From Pseudomonadota bacterium (GTDB lineage: Bacteria > Pseudomonadota > Alphaproteobacteria > Rhizobiales > Beijerinckiaceae): DNA of 11,606 bases. Made by a program: the position numbers and the translations under genes. Position 1 is the first letter of the stretch. Every line of letters begins with the position of its first letter. The stretch covers positions 1-11,606 of the forward strand of contig JAEWKP010000422.1 of the NCBI GenBank assembly GCA_023393655.1, written 5' to 3'. Below the pieces are notes generated by a model. It did no database searches. It was given only the letters and a program-made list of their open reading frames with translations, and had not been told where the DNA came from. Positions 6,615-11,606 of this stretch are shown piece by piece.

Positions 6615-8432
6615 ATGAGCGGGAAAAGCGACAGGGCGAAGGACACCACCGGCCCGACCGAGGCCGCCGCTCCCGATTTCGACCAGTTTGCGCAGAACAT
6701 GGGCCGCCTCGTCGAGGAATACGGCAAGATCACCGCCGCCTATCTGAAACCACTCGAACGCGGCGAGGCCAAGACCGGCCAGGCCGACGAAGCCAGCGAC
6801 ATGGTCAAGACGCTCGGCCGCGTCGCCGAGCGCTGGGTCAACGATCCCTCCAAGATCATCGAGGCGCAGGCTTCCCTCACCAGCGACTTCATGAACCTGT
6901 GGAGCACGGCGCTGAAGCGTGCGAGCGGCGAGGAGGTCGCGCCCGTGGCCGAGCCGGACAAGCGCGACGGCCGCTTCAAGGACCCGGACTGGAACCATCC
7001 GACCTTCGACTTCATCAAGCAGGCCTATCTGATCGGCTCGCGCTGGGCCGAGACCATGGTCGACAAGGCTGACGATCTCGACCCGCATACGCGCGAGAAG
7101 GCCCGCTTCTACATCAAGCAGATCGCAGGCGCCCTCTCGCCGACCAATTTCGTCGCCACCAACCCCGAATTGCTGCGCGAGACGATGCAGCAGAACGGCG
7201 AGAACCTCGTGCGCGGCATGAAGATGTACGCCGAGGATGTCGAGGCCGGGGGCGGCGAGCTCAAGATCCGCCAGTCCGATGGCGGCGCCTTCGAGGTCGG
7301 CGTCAATATCGCGACGACGCCGGGGAAGGTGATCTTCCGCAACGAGATCATCGAATTGATCCAGTACGCGCCGGCAACGCCGCAGGTGCTGAAGCGGCCT
7401 CTCTTGATCGTGCCGCCCTGGATCAACAAGTTCTACATCCTCGACCTCAACCCGGAGAAGAGCTTCATCCGCTGGTGCGTCGAGCAGGGGCTGACGGTGT
7501 TCTGCATCTCCTGGGTCAATCCGGATGCGCGCCACGCCGCCAAGGATTTCGAGAGCTATATGCGCGAAGGCATCTTCGCCGCGCTCGACACGATCGAGGA
7601 AGCGACGGGGGAAAAGAAGGTCTCGGCGATCGGCTACTGCGTCGGCGGCACCCTGCTCGGCGTAACGCTGGCCTATATGGCGGCGATGCGCGACAAGCGC
7701 ATCGAGAGCGCGACCTTCTTCACGACGCAGGTCGATTTCTCGCAAGCCGGCGAGCTCTCGGTCTTCGTCGACGAGGAGCAGATCCGCGCGATCGAGGAGC
7801 AGATGGCGAGGACCGGCTATCTCGACGGATCGCGCATGGCGGGCGCCTTCAACATGCTCCGGCCCAACGACCTGATCTGGTCCTACGCCGTCAACAACTA
7901 CCTGAAAGGCAAGGCGCCGACGCCCTTCGACCTGCTCTACTGGAACTCGGATTCGACCCGGATGCCGGCGGCGAACCACTCCTTCTACCTACGCAACTGC
8001 TATCTCGACAACAAGCTGTCCAAGGGCGGGATGCGGATCGGCGGCAAGGCGCTCGACCTCAAGCAGGTGACGATCCCGATCTACAATCTCGCGGCGCGCG
8101 AGGACCATATCGCGCCGGCCCAGTCGGTCTTCAACGGCTCGCAATGCTTCGGCGGACCGGTCGAGCATGTTGTCGCCGGATCGGGCCATATCGCCGGCGT
8201 CGTCAATCCGCCCGCCAAGGTGAAGTACCAGTACTGGACCGGCGGACCGGCGAAGGGCCGCTATGCCGACTGGCTGACCAAGGCGGACGAGCATCCGGGC
8301 TCGTGGTGGCCGCACTGGCTCGGCTGGCTGGAGGCGCAGGCGCCGAAGAAAGTCCCGGCCCGCGAGCCGGGCGGCGGCAAGCTCAAGGCGCTGGCCGACG
8401 CGCCCGGGACCTATGTGAAGGTGAAGGCGTAG
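6615..8432 (+). CDS. phaC: Class I poly(3-hydroxyalkanoate) synthase PhaC
   Basis: PhaC polymerises (R)-3-hydroxyacyl-CoA, typically 3-hydroxybutyryl-CoA, into polyhydroxyalkanoate on the surface of cytoplasmic storage granules, releasing CoA. The 605 residues fit a class I enzyme, which works without a PhaE or PhaR subunit. An N-terminal region (about 20-230) with the usual FKDPDWNHPTFDFIKQAYL segment (121-139) precedes the alpha/beta-hydrolase catalytic domain. The lipase-like box GYCVGG gives the nucleophile C342; D497 (AREDHI) and H525 (GSGHIAG) complete the triad, with Asp-His spacing equal to that of the Cupriavidus necator enzyme. The ATG at 6615 is preceded by AAGGGCGAG; an in-frame ATG at 6567 lacks such a site. 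No phaA, phaB, phasin or phaR genes are nearby, as is common in alphaproteobacteria where phaC is separate from phaAB. It is divergent from a lipoprotein gene and convergent with a FadL-type gene. Confidence 0.97.
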   Translation: MSGKSDRAKDTTGPTEAAAPDFDQFAQNMGRLVEEYGKITAAYLKPLERGEAKTGQADEASDMVKTLGRVAERWVNDPSKIIEAQASLTSDFMNLWSTALKRASGEEVAPVAEPDKRDGRFKDPDWNHPTFDFIKQAYLIGSRWAETMVDKADDLDPHTREKARFYIKQIAGALSPTNFVATNPELLRETMQQNGENLVRGMKMYAEDVEAGGGELKIRQSDGGAFEVGVNIATTPGKVIFRNEIIELIQYAPATPQVLKRPLLIVPPWINKFYILDLNPEKSFIRWCVEQGLTVFCISWVNPDARHAAKDFESYMREGIFAALDTIEEATGEKKVSAIGYCVGGTLLGVTLAYMAAMRDKRIESATFFTTQVDFSQAGELSVFVDEEQIRAIEEQMARTGYLDGSRMAGAFNMLRPNDLIWSYAVNNYLKGKAPTPFDLLYWNSDSTRMPAANHSFYLRNCYLDNKLSKGGMRIGGKALDLKQVTIPIYNLAAREDHIAPAQSVFNGSQCFGGPVEHVVAGSGHIAGVVNPPAKVKYQYWTGGPAKGRYADWLTKADEHPGSWWPHWLGWLEAQAPKKVPAREPGGGKLKALADAPGTYVKVKA

Positions 8433-8521
8433 GGACTTCGCCTCCCTCCTCCCCGCTCGGGCGCCGCTCGCGTCGCGCTGAAGCCAGCGATCCGAAAAGC
8501 CGGTGCGAAGACGGCAACAAA

Positions 8522-8545
8522 AAAGCCGGCCCGAGGGCCGGCTTT
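8522..8545 (-). terminator. Rho-independent terminator between phaC and the FadL-type gene
   Basis: AAAGCCGGCC (8522-8531) and GGCCGGCTTT (8536-8545) form a perfect 10-bp stem with a CGAG tetraloop. Read on the minus strand it ends in TTTTTTGTT, a proper T-tract, so it should terminate the FadL-type gene whose stop codon is 27 bases away. On the plus strand it is followed by only CTTTC, so it may also stop phaC transcription, less efficiently. Confidence 0.9.
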
Positions 8546-8571
8546 CATTCGTCGATCCGATCAATCCCCGC

Positions 8572-9924
8572 TCAGTACTTGCGGACCACCGGCTGCACCG
8601 GGAGCGTCTGCTTCGGATCGTCCCAGCGATAGGTAATGCCGACTGAGGCGATATGAACATAGGGCTTGGCTTCGGCGACATAGTAGACCGGCACGGCCGG
8701 GTTCCACTGCGGGTGCCCCGGATTGTAGTTCACCGACGCCTTCTTCACGTCGATATAGGTGTAGCCGAGATCCAGCTTGAGCCGGTCGGTGATCTGATAG
8801 CTCGCGCCGGCGCTGAGCCAGAGTCGATCATTATCGGAGATATAGATGGTGCGATTGCGGTCGTTGACCGCGGACATCTCGTAGCCGATGCCGGCGCGCA
8901 GCGTCAGGTCCTTGCTGTACTTGTACTCGACGCCGCCGCTGAAGAACCAGGCGTCGTCATACTGGAAATTCAGGCTGGTCTGCGGGCGGCCGTTGAGCTC
9001 GTTGACGATCGGGATGTTGCGGAAGCGGCTCCAGTTCGTCCACTCGACCCCGGCATGGACCTGCCACTGGTCGTTGATGACCTGCGAAACGCCGACGACG
9101 ACCGAATCGGGCAGGTTCAGGTTGGCCTTGACCGGGAAGCGGGCGAGGATCGGCGTCGGCGTGGCCAGCGAGCCTTGGAGGGTCTGGCGGATCGCAGAAC
9201 GATAGGCCACGCCGATATTGGTCCCCTCGAACGGGGTGAACGTCGCGCCGAGGCGATAGCCGAAATCGATGGTGTCGCCTTCGAGAATGACCGGAGAGGC
9301 CGCAGGCCCGAGGCCGCCGGCCTGCTTCAGCTTGGCGCTCAGGTACTGGACCTGCAGAGCGGCGCCGACCGAGAGCCAGTCATTGACCTTGTAGCCAACG
9401 GTCGGCGAGACGTTGATGGTCACGACCTTGGCCGAACGCCCGTAGACCTGGGCGGCGTGAACCTGGTTTTCAGGCTTGGAACGCAGGCCATAGGGGGCGC
9501 CCGTGGTCACACCGACCCAGAGCCGATCGGTGAGCTGCCAGGCGCTGGCCGAAGCAGGGATCATGGCACCGTCACCGCCGAGGTTGCCGGTGCCGAACTG
9601 GATCGGGTTCAGCGGCGCCGGCGCGGCCGGACCGCCGAGCCGCGAGGGCCTCGTCGGCTGATAATCGCCATTGGCATTGAGATAGGTGTAGTTCCAGTTG
9701 CTGGTGCGGCCGGGGAACATGGTGATGGTCGCCGGGTTCCAGTGCATAGCGCTCATGCCGATGCCGCCCGAGGCCGAGCCGGCATAGGCCATGCCGAGAC
9801 CTTCGGCGCCCTGGCCGCTGCGGATGGCGAAAGAACTCGCCGAGGCGGCTCCAGCCGCGAGGAGAGCGGCGAGCGAAACCGAGGCGGCAGCGGCTGTACG
9901 AACAAGGCCCTTCATCGAATCCAT
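8572..9924 (-). CDS. OmpP1/FadL-family outer-membrane transport protein
   Basis: Proteins of this family are 14-strand beta-barrels that let hydrophobic compounds, such as long-chain fatty acids or aromatic hydrocarbons, enter through the outer membrane. The 450-residue length is typical. An N-terminal signal peptide ends near AAGAASA (cleavage about residue 29-30), followed by the family's hatch-like start SSFAIRSGQGAEGLGMAYAG and the conserved NPA of HWNPATI (about 62-68). The rest shows alternating polar/aromatic strands expected of a barrel (for example LNFQYDDAWFFSGGVEYKYS), and the chain ends in tyrosine. The substrate cannot be read from the sequence. The ATG at 9924 follows GGAACCGGG closely; the ATG at 9915 is an in-frame alternative that leaves the same signal peptide. 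It converges on phaC, and a fatty-acid supply role for PHA synthesis is conceivable but unsupported. It is divergent from the FAH gene. Confidence 0.93.
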   Translation of the reverse strand: MDSMKGLVRTAAAASVSLAALLAAGAASASSFAIRSGQGAEGLGMAYAGSASGGIGMSAMHWNPATITMFPGRTSNWNYTYLNANGDYQPTRPSRLGGPAAPAPLNPIQFGTGNLGGDGAMIPASASAWQLTDRLWVGVTTGAPYGLRSKPENQVHAAQVYGRSAKVVTINVSPTVGYKVNDWLSVGAALQVQYLSAKLKQAGGLGPAASPVILEGDTIDFGYRLGATFTPFEGTNIGVAYRSAIRQTLQGSLATPTPILARFPVKANLNLPDSVVVGVSQVINDQWQVHAGVEWTNWSRFRNIPIVNELNGRPQTSLNFQYDDAWFFSGGVEYKYSKDLTLRAGIGYEMSAVNDRNRTIYISDNDRLWLSAGASYQITDRLKLDLGYTYIDVKKASVNYNPGHPQWNPAVPVYYVAEAKPYVHIASVGITYRWDDPKQTLPVQPVVRKY

Positions 9925-10077
9925 CCCGGTTCCAAGGTTTTTCGAGGCCAGATACCTCGCTTGATTCGAAGCATGACCTGAGCCGTTTCCGGCCGCAATC
10001 CTGCTTCACGCGCCGCGGATTCGCCGCGCGACCTCCTCATTCGAGCCGGATCTTCAAAAACGATCCAAAAATGACCT

Positions 10078-10111
10078 TTTCTGAACAAGCCTCACCGAGA
10101 TCGTTCAGAAA
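10078..10111. promoter_or_regulatory. 9-bp inverted repeat, candidate operator
   Basis: TTTCTGAAC (10078-10086) and GTTCAGAAA (10103-10111) are a perfect 9-bp inverted repeat separated by 16 bases, in the AT-rich part of the divergent region. The half-site starts are 25 bp apart. This spacing suits a dimeric or tetrameric regulator bound to both halves, or the loop of a hairpin. It lies 154 bp upstream of the FadL-type start and 231 bp upstream of the FAH start, so it could control either. The regulator is unknown. Confidence 0.5.
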
Positions 10112-10329
10112 GATATCGTTTATATAAGAACTATTGCCGATTTTGAGTGTTCGCGGCCGCCCTGCCCTCGACTGCGTCCTTCGTCGGAAACTTCGCTTTG
10201 AAAAGAGTCGTGGCATTCCAGCAACAATTCAGCCGCCTGCGCGCCGCGGATACGCTATGCGCGGTGACGGGCTTGTGTTTCGGGCCGGCATCCGATCAGA
10301 ATCCCCGACCCATTTAGATCGTTTGAAAC

Positions 10330-10335
10330 GGGGGA
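10330..10335 (+). promoter_or_regulatory. Ribosome binding site deciding a TTG start
   Basis: GGGGGA lies six bases before the TTG at 10342. An in-frame TGA at 10324-10326 rules out any earlier start, so this site and the TTG together define the beginning of the FAH-family gene. Confidence 0.8.
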
Positions 10336-10341
10336 AACACC

Positions 10342-11190
10342 TTGAAACTGCTCCGCTACGGCGCACCCGGCCAGGAGAAACCGGCCCTTCTCGATGCCAA
10401 GGGCGGGTTGCGCGACCTGTCCGGCGTCATTCCCGACCTCGCCGGCAAGGCGCTCACCGCGGCCTCGCTCGCCAAGATTAAGGCGCTCTCGCCGGAATCG
10501 CTGCCGCTGGTCTCAGGCTCGCCGCGCATCGGCGCCTGCGTCGCGGATGTCCGCAACTTCATCGCGGTGGGCCTGAACTTCGCCGACCATGCGGCGGAGA
10601 CCGGCGCCGAGATCCCGAAGGAGCTGATCCTGTTCAACAAGGCCCCGAACTGCATCGTCGGGCCCAATGACGACGTGATCATCCCGAAGGGCTCGCAGAA
10701 GACCGACTGGGAAGTCGAACTCGCCATCGTGATCGGCGATGGCGGCTCCTATATCGAGGAGAAGGACGCGATGGCGGCGATCGCCGGCTTCTGCGTCTGC
10801 AACGACGTCTCCGAGCGCGCCTTCCAGCAGGAACGCGGCGGCCAGTGGGCCAAGGGCAAGGGCTGCCCGACCTTCGGACCGCTCGGTCCGTGGCTCGTCA
10901 CCACCGACGAGGTCAAGGACATCCAGAATCTCGGCATGTGGCTCGAGGTCGATGGCGAGCGCGTGCAGAACGGCTCGACCAAGACGATGATCTTCGGCGC
11001 AGCCTATCTGGTCCATTATATCAGCCAGTTCATGCGTCTCGATCCGGGTGACGTCATCACCACCGGCACGCCTCCCGGCGTCGGCCTCGGCTTCAAGCCG
11101 CCGCGCTTCCTGAAGGGCGGCGAGGTCGTCACCCTCGGCATCGAGGGCCTCGGCGAGCAGAAGCAGAATTTCGTGCCCTACAAAGGCTGA
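10342..11190 (+). CDS. Fumarylacetoacetate hydrolase (FAH) family protein, TTG start
   Basis: A 282-residue member of the FAH superfamily, metal-dependent enzymes that hydrolyse, decarboxylate or lyse 2-oxo/diketo acids in aromatic-compound, tyrosine or purine breakdown. After a family-typical N-terminal domain (about 1-65) the catalytic domain shows GLNFADHA (77-84), WEVELAIVIG with candidate metal ligands E124 and E126, CNDVSER with D155, the KGKGCPTFGPLGPWLVT segment (171-187) and TGTPPGVG (241-248). Length and motifs fit the group annotated as fumarylpyruvate hydrolase, ureidoglycolate lyase or acylpyruvase (FAHD1-like), and the exact substrate cannot be decided. The start is TTG, chosen because of GGGGGA six bases upstream and an in-frame TGA at 10324-10326. 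No other catabolic gene is beside it to give a pathway. It ends with its own terminator and appears to be a single-gene transcript. Confidence 0.93.
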   Translation: MKLLRYGAPGQEKPALLDAKGGLRDLSGVIPDLAGKALTAASLAKIKALSPESLPLVSGSPRIGACVADVRNFIAVGLNFADHAAETGAEIPKELILFNKAPNCIVGPNDDVIIPKGSQKTDWEVELAIVIGDGGSYIEEKDAMAAIAGFCVCNDVSERAFQQERGGQWAKGKGCPTFGPLGPWLVTTDEVKDIQNLGMWLEVDGERVQNGSTKTMIFGAAYLVHYISQFMRLDPGDVITTGTPPGVGLGFKPPRFLKGGEVVTLGIEGLGEQKQNFVPYKG

Positions 11191-11196
11191 TCCAGG

Positions 11197-11216
11197 AGGG
11201 GCGCTACGGCGCCCCT
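11197..11216 (+). terminator. Rho-independent terminator of the FAH-family gene
   Basis: AGGGGCGC (11197-11204) and GCGCCCCT (11209-11216) make a perfect 8-bp stem with a TACG loop, followed by TTTC. It starts six bases after the stop codon. Confidence 0.9.
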
Positions 11217-11257
11217 TTTCATGTCAGGGAGCGCGGGCATGCGGGCAGCGCGAAAAG

Positions 11258-11294
11258 GCACTGCCGAAGCTGCTTGACCCGGCTTCGGCAGTGC
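11258..11294 (-). terminator. 13-bp hairpin, likely terminator of the convergent LuxR-type gene
   Basis: GCACTGCCGAAGC (11258-11270) and GCTTCGGCAGTGC (11282-11294) are perfect 13-bp arms with an 11-base loop. Read on the minus strand the stem is followed by CTTTTCG, a short T-tract; on the plus strand nothing T-rich follows. It therefore fits a terminator for the regulator gene coming from the right, although it lies 193 bp beyond that gene's stop codon, which is long for a 3' untranslated region. Confidence 0.65.
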
Positions 11295-11487
11295 AAGCTG
11301 TGCCCGCCTCCAGACCCTGCGGCCTTGTCGAGCAGCTCCACAATGGCTGCACAGAACCGGTTTTCTACCCCCAAATGGGGCTTTGCTTTCCAGAAGGAAT
11401 ATCCGGCGGAAGATCGGGGTTGTTACGGCCGACCCGTCGAGTTTCCCGATGGCCGCGAACGGATTTCCCGATCTGTCCGCAACGACC

Positions 11488-11606
11488 TCAGCGCGGCCCG
11501 GCCGCGCTCTTCAACAGGCCGACCAGATCGGCCTGCCGGCGCGTGCCGGTCTTGGTAAGGATGCGTTTCAGCGTCGTGCGTGCCGTGGCCTCGGTCACGC
11601 CCAGAC
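11488..11606 (-). CDS. LuxR-type HTH transcriptional regulator (only the C-terminal 38 residues in window)
   Basis: The 38 codons before the TGA at 11488-11490 encode the last part of a LuxR/GerE helix-turn-helix domain: LGVTEATARTTLKRILTKTG followed by TRRQADLVGLL. This matches the usual order of the recognition helix (SxxTVRxHLxxIxxKxG type) and the final helix (xxRxxLVxxL). A short tail SAAGPR ends the protein. The protein would bind DNA as a dimer. The N-terminal sensing or receiver domain lies beyond the right edge, so whether it is a response regulator, an autoinducer receptor or another type is unknown. It converges on the FAH-family gene, with two hairpins between them. The 5' part of the gene is absent because of the window edge. 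Confidence 0.8.
   Translation of the reverse strand, partial: LGVTEATARTTLKRILTKTGTRRQADLVGLLKSAAGPR

Larger units (their letters stand above)
9925..10341. other. Divergent intergenic region between the FadL-type and FAH genes
   Basis: This 417-bp stretch has no credible gene. It should hold the promoters of both flanking genes. It is more AT-rich than its surroundings at about 10050-10140, where a 9-bp inverted repeat and the sequence GATATCGTTTATATAAG (10112-10128) lie. A 5-bp hairpin (CGAGG 9943-9947, CCTCG 9955-9959) falls in the likely leader of the FadL-type transcript. A longer reading frame starting near 10134 lacks a ribosome binding site and overlaps the FAH gene, so it is not called. 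Confidence 0.6.

Noticed and set aside
6582..7979. Minus-strand open frame (about 465 codons) opposite phaC
   Set aside because: It is the shadow of phaC and has no ribosome binding site or domain.
7475..8632. Second plus-strand frame overlapping the phaC 3' half
   Set aside because: It is out of frame with phaC, Arg-rich, and crosses the terminator. The PhaC catalytic triad is in the other frame.
8653..9981. Plus-strand open frame opposite the FadL-type gene
   Set aside because: This is a shadow frame; the FadL signature and signal peptide are on the minus strand.
10134..10481. Possible 115-codon gene upstream of and overlapping the FAH gene
   Set aside because: It has a TTG start without a ribosome binding site, runs into FAH in another frame, and has no motif.
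11274..11558. Plus-strand open frame of 94 codons near the right edge
   Set aside because: It passes through the 13-bp hairpin and lies opposite the LuxR-type gene end, with no recognisable domain or ribosome binding site.
1..11606. Possible defence system, CRISPR array, prophage or mobile island
   Set aside because: No regular repeat-spacer pattern, integrase, transposase, nuclease-helicase pair, tRNA border or change in base composition is visible. All large genes belong to common housekeeping or transport families.

Overview
The base composition (high GC, with runs of GC-rich third positions), the gene set and the short palindromic intergenic repeats suggest a chromosomal segment of an alphaproteobacterium of the order Hyphomicrobiales, possibly Bosea-like. 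The order is inferred from gene order and repeat style. The genus is a guess from memory. I see no phage, plasmid, insertion sequence, CRISPR array, tRNA or rRNA.

Left block (1-5953, all on the minus strand, read right to left): a class I/II PLP aminotransferase of the AlaC / LL-diaminopimelate aminotransferase type, a small membrane-anchored protein of unknown function, homoserine dehydrogenase with a C-terminal ACT domain (hom), class II fructose-1,6-bisphosphatase (glpX), and the exonuclease RecJ (recJ, cut by the window's left edge). Aminotransferase-hom-glpX-recJ is a familiar gene order in this group. The gaps are 71-283 bp and three of them hold hairpin-forming palindromic repeats, so this may be one transcript with internal processing or attenuation points, or several units.

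Middle block (6137-8574): a 120-residue lipoprotein (minus strand) diverges from phaC, a class I polyhydroxyalkanoate (PHA) synthase with an intact Cys-Asp-His triad (plus strand). The 115 bp between them holds two short dyad symmetries that could be operators. phaC converges on an OmpP1/FadL-family outer-membrane channel gene (minus strand, 8572-9924). A strong hairpin between them terminates the FadL-type gene and possibly phaC as well.

Right block (9925-11606): a 417-bp regulatory region with a 9-bp inverted repeat separates the FadL-type gene from a divergent fumarylacetoacetate hydrolase (FAH) family gene, which starts with TTG. The FAH gene ends in a clear terminator, followed by a second 13-bp hairpin that appears to belong to the converging gene. 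That gene is the C-terminal end of a LuxR-type HTH regulator and runs off the right edge.

The genes are mostly housekeeping or carbon-storage genes with well-known families. I found no evidence of an undescribed multi-gene system. What merits a second look is the intergenic architecture (three palindromic elements in the left block, dyads at phaC and at the FadL/FAH divergence) and two small unrecognised envelope proteins.
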